Assembly: GCA_910576325.1 (NCBI GenBank)
Contig: CAJTIM010000009.1
Location: forward strand, 1-64,000
DNA from: Clostridia bacterium
GTDB taxonomy: Bacteria > Bacillota > Clostridia > Lachnospirales > Lachnospiraceae
Length of the DNA stretch: 64,000 bases
Reading direction: 5' to 3'
Part shown: in pieces, positions 41,498-49,784 of the stretch
Layout: each line of letters begins with the position of its first letter
How positions within the stretch are numbered: the first letter of the stretch is position 1
Translations under genes and position numbers: made by a program
The notes under the pieces: generated by a model
The model's input: the letters and a program-made list of their open reading frames with translations, nothing else
Databases searched by the model: none
What the model was told of the DNA's origin: nothing

Positions 41498-41890
41498 GTG
41501 CATAGAACAGAACAAGAACAGGCGGAGCTGATCAAAGAAATCAGCGGCGTCAACACAAAGAAATGTATGAAATGCGGAAAATGCTCCGCCTCCTGCCCGG
41601 CCTACGAGGAAATGGACATCCGTCCCCATCAGTTTGTCTCCTACGTGCAGAACGGGGACGTCAATGCACTTCTTGCATCCAAAAGCATCTGGAAATGCCT
41701 TTCCTGCTTTGCCTGCATAGAGCGCTGCCCCAGAGACGTAAAGCCGGCCAAGCTCATCGAAGCGGTCCGCCTTATGGTGATCCGGGAGAGAGGCGGCAAC
41801 TATCTGACACCCGACGAGGTGCCGGAGCTTCTTGATGAAGAGCTTCCGCAGCAGCTTCTTGCAAGTGCATTTCGTAAGTACAGCAAATAA
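41498..41890 (+). CDS. hdrC: heterodisulfide reductase subunit C-like ferredoxin
   Basis: A 130-residue iron-sulfur protein with two [4Fe-4S] motifs: CMKCGKCSASCP and CLSCFACIERCP. It should carry electrons between HdrA and HdrB. GTG at 41,498 is the start, eight bases after AAAGGAGG and 15 bases downstream of the hdrB stop. Confidence 0.9.
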   Translation: MHRTEQEQAELIKEISGVNTKKCMKCGKCSASCPAYEEMDIRPHQFVSYVQNGDVNALLASKSIWKCLSCFACIERCPRDVKPAKLIEAVRLMVIRERGGNYLTPDEVPELLDEELPQQLLASAFRKYSK

Positions 41891-41917
41891 ATTTCAGAAA
41901 GGTTGGAGGTGAATCAC

Positions 41918-43903
41918 GTGCAAAGAATAGGAGTATTTGTCTGCCATTGCGGTACCAACATCGCGGCAACCGTTGACGTTGCCCGGGTGGTGGAAGCGGC
42001 GGCTCGTGAGCCGGGGGTTGTCCATGCAGAGGACTACCAGTATATGTGCTCCGAGGCCGGACAGCTCAAGATCCGCGAGGCAATCAAAGAAAAAAACCTG
42101 ACAGGCATTGTCGTCTGCTCCTGCTCCCCAAGAATGCATGAAAATACATTCCGCCAGGCGGCGGAGCGCGCAGGCATCAATCCCTACATGGTAGAGATCG
42201 CCAATATTCGTGAGCATTGTTCCTGGATTCATAAAGATATAGAAGAAGCCACAGAAAAAGCGGTGATTCTGGCAAGGGCGGCCATTGCAAAAGTAACCTT
42301 AAACGCTCCCTTGCAGGCAGGCACCAGCAGAGTTGTAAAGAGAGCCTTAGTTATCGGCGGCGGAATCGCCGGTATTCAGACAGCCCTTGATATTGCGGAC
42401 GCAGGCTACGAGGTAGATATCGTAGAAAAGACGCCGAGTATCGGCGGAAGAATGTCACAGCTTGATAAGACCTTCCCCACCCTGGACTGCTCGGCCTGTA
42501 TTCTGACACCGAAGATGGTGGAGGCGGCGGCCCACGACAAGATCACCATTTACACCTACAGCGAGGTGGAAAAGGTATCCGGCTTTGTGGGAGATTTCCA
42601 GGTGGATATCCGCAAAAAAGCCAGAAGCGTCGATATGAGCAAATGTACCGGCTGCGGCGTCTGCCAGGAGAAATGTCCTTCCAAGAAGACGCCTAACGAG
42701 TTCAACCGGGGCTTAAATAACAGAAGCGCCATCTACACCCCCTTTGCCCAGGCCATTCCTAATGTACCGGTGATTGACCGGGAGAGCTGCATCAAGTTCA
42801 AGACGGGAAAATGCGGCGTCTGCGCCAAGGTATGTCAGGCCGGAGCCATTGACTATGAGCAAAAGGATGAAATCGTAACTCAGAATTACGGCGCTATCGT
42901 GGTGGCCACGGGCTTCGATACCATCAAGCTTGACAAGTTTGACGAGTATTCCTACAGCACCAGCCCCGATGTGATTACATCCTTAGAGCTTGAGCGTATT
43001 ATGAACGCGGCGGGACCCACCAAAGGACACTTAGAGCGCATGTCCGATCACAAGGCTCCCAAGTCTATGGTATTTATCCAGTGCGTAGGCTCCCGGTGCG
43101 CGGACAAGAGAGGCAAGAGCTATTGCTCCAAGATCTGCTGTATGTACACGGCCAAGCACGCCATGCTCATCCGCGACAAGTACCCCGATGTGGAGGTAAC
43201 CGTATTTTACATAGATGTGCGGACACCGGGCAAGAACTTTGACGAGTTCTACCGCAGAGCCGTAGAAGAGTACGGCGTCAACTACATCAAGGGCCAGGTG
43301 GGAAAGGTTGCCGAAAAGGGCGATAAGCTTTTGGTTCAGGGTGTGGACCTTATTGACAACAAGCGGATACTCATGGAGACGGATATGGTTGTTTTGGCAA
43401 CAGCCATTGAGCCGAATCCCGATGTGCGCAAAATTGCCACCATGCTCACCGCAAGCATTGATACCAACAACTTCCTGACCGAGTCCCACGCAAAGCTGCG
43501 TCCGGTGGAATCGCCCACAGCAGGTATTTTCCTCTCCGGCGTCTGCCAGGGACCGAAGGATATTCCGGAGACCGTGGCCCAGGCCGGCGCCGCCGCCGTG
43601 AAGGTGGTGGGACTACTGGCCAAGGATCATCTGGTAACCAATCCCTGTGTGGCCAAATCCGACGAGCTTCTCTGCAACGGCTGCTCCTCCTGTGAGAAGG
43701 TATGTCCCTACGGAGCCATTTCCTATGAGGAGAGAGAGGTCAACGATCACGGCGTCCGCGAGACGAGAAGAGTGGCAAATGTCAACAGCGCACTCTGCCA
43801 GGGCTGCGGCGCATGTACGGTAGCTTGTCCGTCAGGAGCTATGGATCTTCAGGGATTCTCGAATCGACAAATTCTTGCGGAGGTGGATGCGATATGCAAG
43901 TAG
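41918..43903 (+). CDS. hdrA: heterodisulfide reductase subunit A-like flavoprotein
   Basis: A 661-residue FAD protein, the likely site of electron bifurcation. An N-terminal domain with GVFVCHCGTN and CSCSPRMHE precedes the FAD fold (VIGGGIAGIQ near residue 145). Four ferredoxin-type motifs are visible: CTGCGVCQEKCP, CGVCAKVCQ, CNGCSSCEKVCP and CQGCGACTVACP, plus the conserved TLDCSACILTPKM. GTG at 41,918 lies seven bases after GGAGGT; TTG at 41,903 is inside that site. It overlaps the next gene by ten bases. Confidence 0.92.
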   Translation: MQRIGVFVCHCGTNIAATVDVARVVEAAAREPGVVHAEDYQYMCSEAGQLKIREAIKEKNLTGIVVCSCSPRMHENTFRQAAERAGINPYMVEIANIREHCSWIHKDIEEATEKAVILARAAIAKVTLNAPLQAGTSRVVKRALVIGGGIAGIQTALDIADAGYEVDIVEKTPSIGGRMSQLDKTFPTLDCSACILTPKMVEAAAHDKITIYTYSEVEKVSGFVGDFQVDIRKKARSVDMSKCTGCGVCQEKCPSKKTPNEFNRGLNNRSAIYTPFAQAIPNVPVIDRESCIKFKTGKCGVCAKVCQAGAIDYEQKDEIVTQNYGAIVVATGFDTIKLDKFDEYSYSTSPDVITSLELERIMNAAGPTKGHLERMSDHKAPKSMVFIQCVGSRCADKRGKSYCSKICCMYTAKHAMLIRDKYPDVEVTVFYIDVRTPGKNFDEFYRRAVEEYGVNYIKGQVGKVAEKGDKLLVQGVDLIDNKRILMETDMVVLATAIEPNPDVRKIATMLTASIDTNNFLTESHAKLRPVESPTAGIFLSGVCQGPKDIPETVAQAGAAAVKVVGLLAKDHLVTNPCVAKSDELLCNGCSSCEKVCPYGAISYEEREVNDHGVRETRRVANVNSALCQGCGACTVACPSGAMDLQGFSNRQILAEVDAICK

Positions 43904-44340
43904 AAAAAACACAAGAGTTTCGGCCTAAGATTGTAGCATTCTGCTGTAACTGGTGCAGCTATGCGGGAGCGGATCTGGCCGGCAGCAGCAGGCTTGCTTA
44001 TCCGGCGGATGTGAAGATTATCCGGGTGCCCTGCTCCTGCCGTGTAAATCCAATGTTTATTTTAAGAGCCTTTCAGCGCGGAGCCGATGGCGTGATTCTC
44101 TGCGGCTGCCACCCGGGAGACTGTCACTATACAACCGGTAACTATTATGCGAGAAGAAGAATGACCCTCTTGTTCTCCATGCTGGATTATCTTGGCGTGG
44201 AAAACGGCCGTACCCGTGTGGAATGGGTGTCCGCAGCAGAGGGCGTGAAGTTCTCCACCACCATGAATGAGTTTGTAGCCAAGATTCATTCCCTGGGCGA
44301 AAATGTGAGATTGGGGGATTTGCGATGCAAGAACGATTAA
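43894..44340 (+). CDS. MvhD/FlxD-like iron-sulfur protein
   Basis: A 148-residue protein of the MvhD family, which links HdrA to its electron donor. Cysteine motifs FCCNWCSYAGAD, VPCSCRVNP and GCHPGDCHY fit the [2Fe-2S] site of this family. It overlaps hdrA upstream and the next iron-sulfur gene downstream by 16 bases. In FlxABCD-HdrABC complexes of other anaerobes the same protein joins the NADH-oxidising FlxABC part to HdrABC, which is the expected job here. Confidence 0.88.
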   Translation: MQVEKTQEFRPKIVAFCCNWCSYAGADLAGSSRLAYPADVKIIRVPCSCRVNPMFILRAFQRGADGVILCGCHPGDCHYTTGNYYARRRMTLLFSMLDYLGVENGRTRVEWVSAAEGVKFSTTMNEFVAKIHSLGENVRLGDLRCKND

Positions 44341-45305
44341 TTGAACGGGCAAAGGAACTCCTGAAAGACGGAACCGTGGTACGTGTTCTTGGATGGAAGC
44401 AGGGAGATCTGGGCTACAATCCGGAGCCTGCCTATTTCGGCAGCCCGGAGGAATTAAAAGACTTTGTGTACGACGGCTTCTGCGGAGCCAATTTAAGTAA
44501 ATATATGATTCAGGCGGGAAAGCAGGAGGGAAAGACTCTGGTATTCTTAAAGCCCTGCGACACCTACAGCTTCAACCAGCTGATTAAGGAGCACCGGGTA
44601 AGCCGGGAAAAAACTTATATCATCGGCGTTGGCTGCAAGGGAACCCTGGACATTGACAAGGTAAAAAATGCAGGCATCAAGGGAATCGAAAGCATTGCCG
44701 CAGAGGGAGATACCCTTAAGATTCAGACCATTTACGGAGAAAAGGAATTTCCCTTTAACGACGCGCTTTTGGAGCGCTGTACCGTCTGCAAGGGCAAGAC
44801 CCATCAGGTGTATGACGAGCTGATTGGCGCGGAGGAAGGCGAGGAAGCCGGCCCGGTGGGAAACCGTTTTGAAATGGTAGAAAAACTGGAGGCAATGGCG
44901 CCAAAGGAGCGTTTCGCATTCTGGCAGGGAGAGCTGTCCAAGTGTATCCGCTGCAACGCCTGCCGGAACGCCTGTCCTGCCTGCAGCTGCTTAAAATGCG
45001 TCTTTGACAGCAATAAGTTTGATTCGGCTCAGAAAGCAAATGTGGATACCTTTGAGGAGCAGATGTTCCATGTGATCCGCGCCTTCCATGTGGCGGGCCG
45101 GTGTACGGACTGCGGCGAGTGCAGCCGGGTATGTCCCCAGGGGATTCCGCTGCATCTCTTAAACCGGAAGTTTATCAAGGATATCAATGAGTTCTACGGT
45201 CCATACCAGGCCGGAGAGGATACGGACAGCCGGGCGCCTCTTACGGACTTTACCTTTGAGGATGTGGAGCCTGGTGTTGTCACCGAGAGAGGAGGGAAGC
45301 ACTAA
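44325..45305 (+). CDS. FlxC/FrhB-like iron-sulfur protein
   Basis: A 326-residue soluble protein. The N-terminal two thirds resemble the beta-subunit fold of F420-reducing hydrogenase and formate dehydrogenase relatives (FLKPCDTYSFNQLIKEHRVS and GVGCKGTLDID). The C-terminal part has two ferredoxin motifs, CIRCNACRNACPACSCLKC and CTDCGECSRVCP. It is placed between the MvhD-like and AsrA-like genes, as expected for an electron-carrying subunit of an Flx-type module. Subunit letter (FlxB or FlxC) cannot be settled by eye. Confidence 0.8.
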   Translation: MQERLIERAKELLKDGTVVRVLGWKQGDLGYNPEPAYFGSPEELKDFVYDGFCGANLSKYMIQAGKQEGKTLVFLKPCDTYSFNQLIKEHRVSREKTYIIGVGCKGTLDIDKVKNAGIKGIESIAAEGDTLKIQTIYGEKEFPFNDALLERCTVCKGKTHQVYDELIGAEEGEEAGPVGNRFEMVEKLEAMAPKERFAFWQGELSKCIRCNACRNACPACSCLKCVFDSNKFDSAQKANVDTFEEQMFHVIRAFHVAGRCTDCGECSRVCPQGIPLHLLNRKFIKDINEFYGPYQAGEDTDSRAPLTDFTFEDVEPGVVTERGGKH

Positions 45306-46328
45306 ATGTACCAGATAAAGAAAGACCGCCTGCCGGAATTGTTTGCGGCTATGGCCAAGGCACAGGATTTGTTTCTTCCCGTTCGGAAATGCGATCAGAC
45401 GAACTACGGTCTGTGGAGCGAGGAGGTTCAGGTGGATCTTGACACCTTGAAAACGGTGAAATCCGGCAAGGACTGCTTCTTTCCCCAGAGCGAGACATTA
45501 TACAACTGTAAAAATGAGGACGGAAAGATCTCCATCGATCCGGCCAAGCTTACGGATGCGCCCTTTGTGGTATTCGGTATGCGGGCCTGCGATGTACAGG
45601 GCCTTAAGGTTCTGGACCGCGTATTCTTAAATGATCCGGTGGACAGCTTCTACGCGGCGCGCCGGGAGCACGGCACCGTGGTAGCCATTGCCTGTCATGA
45701 ACCGGAGGAGACCTGCTTCTGTAAGGTATTCGGCATTGATGCGGCAAATCCGGCGGCAGATGTGGCGGCCTGGTTTGTGGGAGAGGATTTTTACTGGAAG
45801 GCGCTTACCCAAAAGGGCGAAGCTCTTACGGAATGTGTGAAAGAGCTTTTGACGGATGCGGACGAGGCGGCTGTGGAGGAAGAAAAGAAGCAGATTCAGG
45901 CGATTATCGAAAAGCTTCCCTATTCCCGCCTGGACCTTTCCCGGTTTACCCCGGATAAAATGATGGAGCTGTTTGACTCTCCATTATGGGAGGAAATGTA
46001 TCAGCCCTGCCTGGCCTGCGGCACCTGTACCTTTGTGTGCCCCACCTGCCAGTGCTACGATATCAAGGACTTTAACACGGGAAGCGGCGTGCAGCGTTAC
46101 CGCTGCTGGGATTCCTGTATGTACTCGGACTTTACCATGATGGCCCACGGCAATATGCGTACCAGTCAGATGCAGAGATTCCGTCAGCGCTTTATGCACA
46201 AGCTTGTGTACTATCCGGCCAACAACGACGGGATGTTCTCCTGCGTGGGCTGCGGCCGCTGCGTGAGCAAATGTCCGGCTTCCTTAAATATTGTGAAAGT
46301 AATTAAAAAACTGGGAGGTGAAGCGTAA
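45306..46328 (+). CDS. FlxB/AsrA-like iron-sulfur protein
   Basis: A 340-residue protein like the alpha subunit of anaerobic sulfite reductase and hydrogenase HydB: VVFGMRACDVQGLKVLDRVF in the first half, HEPEETCFCKVFG, then ferredoxin motifs CLACGTCTFVCPTCQCYD and CVGCGRCVSKCPASLN. AsrA/FlxB-type proteins pass electrons from the flavin subunit to the rest of the complex. Start follows GGAGGG directly after the previous stop, and the stop overlaps the next start by one base. Confidence 0.85.
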   Translation: MYQIKKDRLPELFAAMAKAQDLFLPVRKCDQTNYGLWSEEVQVDLDTLKTVKSGKDCFFPQSETLYNCKNEDGKISIDPAKLTDAPFVVFGMRACDVQGLKVLDRVFLNDPVDSFYAARREHGTVVAIACHEPEETCFCKVFGIDAANPAADVAAWFVGEDFYWKALTQKGEALTECVKELLTDADEAAVEEEKKQIQAIIEKLPYSRLDLSRFTPDKMMELFDSPLWEEMYQPCLACGTCTFVCPTCQCYDIKDFNTGSGVQRYRCWDSCMYSDFTMMAHGNMRTSQMQRFRQRFMHKLVYYPANNDGMFSCVGCGRCVSKCPASLNIVKVIKKLGGEA

Positions 46329-47179
46329 TGGGCGAGTGTACCTGTGGAGGAAATCATAAAGACATGCTGATTCCGATGATTGGCGTCATAACGGATATCC
46401 GCACCGAAACCCCGGATGTTAAGACCTTCCGTGTCGTAGGACGGGACGGCAAGAAGCTTTTCGAGCATATGCCGGGCCAGTGCGCTATGGTGTCCGTACC
46501 CGGCGTGGGAGAGGCCATGTTTTCTATTACCTCCTCACCCACCAACAAGGAATTTCAGGAATTTTCCATTAAGCGGTGCGGAAGCCTCACGGATGTGCTT
46601 CACGGAATGAATCCGGGAGATGAAGTGACGGTGCGGGGACCCTATGGAAATGCATTTCCTGTGGAGACGGCTCTTAAGGGAGAAAATCTTCTGTTTATCG
46701 CCGGAGGAATCGGCCTGGCGCCTCTTCGCTCCGTGATCAATTATGTGCTGGATAACCGGGAGAATTACGGGACGGTGGAGATTCTCTACGGCTCCCGTTC
46801 TGCGGATGATCTGGTGCAGCTTGAAGAGATTCAGCAGGTTTGGTGCAAAACCGAGGGCGTGGATGTATATCTGACCATCGACCGGGAGCAGGAGGGCTGG
46901 GACGGCCATGTTGGATTTGTTCCCTCCTATCTGAAGGAGATCGGATTTACCACCAACAAGAAGGTGCTGGTCTGCGGGCCGCCTATTATGATCAAGTTCG
47001 TGCTGGCGGGCCTTACGGAGATGGGCTTTACCAAGGAGCAGATTTACACCACACTGGAGCTTCGCATGAAGTGCGGAATCGGAAAATGCGGACGGTGCAA
47101 CATTGGCTCTAAGTATGTCTGCAAGGACGGGCCGGTATTCAGGTTTGATGAGATTGACGAACTGCCGCCGGAGTATTGA
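46328..47179 (+). CDS. FlxA/AsrB-like FAD and NAD(P)H-binding subunit
   Basis: A 283-residue protein of the ferredoxin-NADP reductase fold: FAD-binding MFSITSSPTNKEFQ, a glycine-rich nucleotide motif IAGGIGLAPLRS, the NAD-contact CGPPIMIKF and a C-terminal [2Fe-2S] site MKCGIGKCGRCNIGSKYVC. It is the entry point for NADH or NADPH electrons into the complex. A short CTCGG motif near the N-terminus is unusual. The gene ends 183 bases before the SdhB-like gene. Confidence 0.87.
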   Translation: MGECTCGGNHKDMLIPMIGVITDIRTETPDVKTFRVVGRDGKKLFEHMPGQCAMVSVPGVGEAMFSITSSPTNKEFQEFSIKRCGSLTDVLHGMNPGDEVTVRGPYGNAFPVETALKGENLLFIAGGIGLAPLRSVINYVLDNRENYGTVEILYGSRSADDLVQLEEIQQVWCKTEGVDVYLTIDREQEGWDGHVGFVPSYLKEIGFTTNKKVLVCGPPIMIKFVLAGLTEMGFTKEQIYTTLELRMKCGIGKCGRCNIGSKYVCKDGPVFRFDEIDELPPEY

Positions 47180-47362
47180 CAGCAATGAGCAGCGCACAGG
47201 CAAAAGGTAAAGCATGGCCGTCATGCTTGCATGTAAGGCCGTGATTTAGCTTTTGTCTGTATGGGGCGAACGCCCCAACCGAAATGGAGCGGAAGCGAAA
47301 TTGAGGTGTGCGCTGCGGGGCAGAGTTTAGATAATAAACAGAAAGGACTGGTAAAAAATAAA
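47180..47362 (+). other. 183-nt gap with hairpins between the flx and frd genes
   Basis: Two dyads are visible: ATGGCC...GGCCGT with CATGC-TT-GCATG inside at about 47,212-47,243, and the perfect GGGGCG-AA-CGCCCC at 47,264-47,277. Neither is followed by a T run. They may set the ratio of the Hdr-Flx and fumarate reductase-like subunits. AAAGGA at 47,341 is 16 bases from the chosen start, which is far. Confidence 0.5.
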
Positions 47363-48037
47363 ATGCAGGAAATGGTAAACGTATATTTTTTTGGTAAACA
47401 GTATTCCGTACCGGCCGAATTAACCATTATGACCGCAATGGAATATGCAGGCTATAAATTAGTCCGGGGCTGCGGCTGCCGTCACGGGTTCTGCGGCGCC
47501 TGTGCCACCATTTACAGAATCAAGGGAAATAACGAGCTGAAAACCTGTCTGGCATGTCAGACGCAGGTACAGGAGGGAATGTATGTGGCAACCCTGCCCT
47601 TCTTCCCCACTGATAAGCGGAATTACAACATCAATGAGGTTGAGGCCAAGCAGAAGATTATGATGGAGCTTTATCCCGAAATCTACAGCTGTATCGGCTG
47701 CAACGCCTGTACCAAGGGCTGTCCCCAGAGCCTTAAGGTTATGCAGTACATTGCCTATGCGCAGAGGGGCGACTTTGAGAAATGCGCGGAGGAATCCTTC
47801 GACTGCATCGGCTGCGGCATCTGTACTTCCCGCTGTCCGGCCGGCATTTCCCATCCGATGGTGGGCGTACTGGCAAGACGTCTTACCGGAAAATACATTG
47901 CTCCCAAGTCCGGGCACCTGGCCGAGCGTGTGGAGGCCATAGGAAACGGTGAGTTCGATTCTCTGATTGAGCAGGTAATGCAGAAATCCATTGAGGAAAT
48001 GAAGGAACTCTACAATAACAGGGATATTGAGAAATAG
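47363..48037 (+). CDS. SdhB/FrdB-like iron-sulfur subunit
   Basis: A 224-residue protein with an N-terminal [2Fe-2S] ferredoxin fold (GCGCRHGFCGACATIYRI plus TCLAC) and two C-terminal motifs CIGCNACTKGCPQ and CIGCGICTSRCPAG. This is the electron-transfer subunit that passes electrons to the flavoprotein encoded next. It lacks the HdrB-like extension found in the TfrB subunit of methanogen thiol:fumarate reductase; that part may be supplied by the separate hdrB gene. The frame extends upstream to 47,261, but ATG 47,363 begins the conserved domain. Confidence 0.85.
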   Translation: MQEMVNVYFFGKQYSVPAELTIMTAMEYAGYKLVRGCGCRHGFCGACATIYRIKGNNELKTCLACQTQVQEGMYVATLPFFPTDKRNYNINEVEAKQKIMMELYPEIYSCIGCNACTKGCPQSLKVMQYIAYAQRGDFEKCAEESFDCIGCGICTSRCPAGISHPMVGVLARRLTGKYIAPKSGHLAERVEAIGNGEFDSLIEQVMQKSIEEMKELYNNRDIEK

Positions 48038-48050
48038 GAGGGGAGCGCAT

Positions 48051-49655
48051 ATGTTTACAGCAGAAATGTTGGAATCCATTAAAAAGGTAGAGGCTACCAG
48101 AGCCGGGCGGATCGGCATGGAGCCGAGAAGAATGACGGCTGAGGAAAAAGACGAGCTTCTCCGCAAATTTCATCCCGATTACCGGCAGGAGGGCTTCCAG
48201 GAGCTGAAGGTGGGACCGAATAAGGGAGAGAAGGTGCCCTTTGAGCTTGGAACCTTACTTCACTCCAACAGCCGGATCAAGGATGTTCCCATTGATTTGA
48301 ATCATGCGGCTTATGATGTGGATGTGCTGGTCATCGGCGGCGGCGGAGCCGGTTCCTCTGCGGCTATCGAGGCTCACGAGGCAGGCGCCAATGTGATGAT
48401 GGTGACGAAGCTTCGTATCGGTGACGCCAATACCATGATGGCGGAGGGCGGCATCCAGGCGGCGGATAAGGAGAATGATTCTCCGGAGCGACATTATCTG
48501 GATGCCTTCGGCGGCGGACATTTTGCGGCAAGGCCGGAGCTTTTGCGCCGTCTGGTTATGGAGGCTCCCGACGCCATCAAATGGCTGAATGAGCTGGGTG
48601 TAATGTTTGATAAGGATAAGGACGGCAGAATGGTGACCACCCACGGCGGCGGAACCTCCAGAAAGCGGATGCATGCCTGCAAGGATTATTCCGGTGCGGA
48701 GATTATGCGCGTGCTTCGGGACGAGGTGTGGAACCGTCAGATTCCCATTGCGGACTTTACGGCGGCTGTGGAGCTGATTAAGGACGACAAGGGACAGGTT
48801 GCCGGTGTTGTTTTACAGAATATGGAGACCGGCGAGTATAAGGTGGCCAGGGCTAAGACGGTGATTATCGCTACCGGCGGCGCAGGACGGCTGCATTACC
48901 AAAATTTCCCTACTTCCAACCATTACGGGGCGACTGCGGACGGTTTGGTAATGGGGTATCGTGCCGGTGCGCCTTTGCTGTACCAGGATACCATTCAGTA
49001 TCATCCCACCGGAGTTGCTTATCCGGCGCAGATTTTTGGCGCGCTGGTTACGGAGAAGGTGCGCTCGCTGGGAGCTATGCTGATCAATGCGGAGGGCGAG
49101 GCGTTTATGCATCCTCTGGAGACCAGGGATGTGTCTGCGGCTTCCATTATCCGGGAGTGCCAGGAGCGCGGGAAGGGCGTGCCTACGCCTACGGGCTTTG
49201 GCATCTGGCTGGATACGCCGATGATTGAGATGATTCACGGCGAGGGAACCATTGAGAAGCGGATTCCGGCTATGCTTCGGATGTATTTGAATTATGGGAT
49301 TGATATGAGAAAGCAGCCGATTTTGATTTATCCGACGCTTCATTATCAGAACGGCGGTCTGGAGATTGGCGGCGAGGGCTTTACCAAGGCGATTCCGAAC
49401 CTTCTGGTGGCAGGCGAGGCTGTGGGAGGTATTCACGGAAGAAATCGTCTGATGGGCAATTCTCTGCTGGATATTATTGTGTTTGGCCGCAATGCGGGCA
49501 AGGCTGCGGCAGCGAAATGCAAAGAGGTGGAGCTTGGAGCGATGAATCTCAATCACATTCAGGAGTATGCAGGAGAGCTTGAAAAGGCGGATCTGCATAC
49601 GGGAGAGGTTTCTCCGCTGCTTCTGCCGAAGTATACCTTTGGTATGCCGAAATAA
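48051..49655 (+). CDS. fumarate reductase/succinate dehydrogenase-type flavoprotein
   Basis: A 534-residue FAD protein. GGGGAG at residues 96-101 binds FAD. Substrate-site motifs are present: QYHPTG, the catalytic arginine in LETRDVSA, and GEAVGGIHGRNRLMGNSLLD. The histidine that carries covalent FAD in FrdA (HTxAAEGG) is N127 here (NTMMAEGG), so FAD should be non-covalent, as in L-aspartate oxidase. An N-terminal extension of about 85 residues precedes the FAD fold. The context favours fumarate reduction; a different enoate substrate is possible. AGGAGGGG lies before the ATG. Confidence 0.85.
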   Translation: MFTAEMLESIKKVEATRAGRIGMEPRRMTAEEKDELLRKFHPDYRQEGFQELKVGPNKGEKVPFELGTLLHSNSRIKDVPIDLNHAAYDVDVLVIGGGGAGSSAAIEAHEAGANVMMVTKLRIGDANTMMAEGGIQAADKENDSPERHYLDAFGGGHFAARPELLRRLVMEAPDAIKWLNELGVMFDKDKDGRMVTTHGGGTSRKRMHACKDYSGAEIMRVLRDEVWNRQIPIADFTAAVELIKDDKGQVAGVVLQNMETGEYKVARAKTVIIATGGAGRLHYQNFPTSNHYGATADGLVMGYRAGAPLLYQDTIQYHPTGVAYPAQIFGALVTEKVRSLGAMLINAEGEAFMHPLETRDVSAASIIRECQERGKGVPTPTGFGIWLDTPMIEMIHGEGTIEKRIPAMLRMYLNYGIDMRKQPILIYPTLHYQNGGLEIGGEGFTKAIPNLLVAGEAVGGIHGRNRLMGNSLLDIIVFGRNAGKAAAAKCKEVELGAMNLNHIQEYAGELEKADLHTGEVSPLLLPKYTFGMPK

Positions 49656-49696
49656 TATGGATATAGGAGGCTGTGTGCTTCGTATACAGCAAAGAT

Positions 49697-49726
49697 CGGA
49701 TGCCTGTGCGGGAGCACGGGCATCCG
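49697..49726 (+). other. 13-bp hairpin between the flavoprotein and transporter genes
   Basis: CGGATGCCTGTGC pairs with GCACGGGCATCCG across GGGA with a single G-U pair. No T run follows, so it is probably a processing or attenuation point that lowers expression of the transporter relative to the enzyme. Confidence 0.6.
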
Positions 49727-49784
49727 GCATACTCATATCCGCTTGACTTGCTGTTTGCGGAAATAATCGGAAGGGGAGTTTGTA

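Noticed and set aside
40694-47179. Methanogen-type heterodisulfide reductase with F420 hydrogenase
   Set aside because: No methanogenesis genes are present; the flavin subunit is of the NAD(P)H type and the hydrogenase catalytic subunits are missing.
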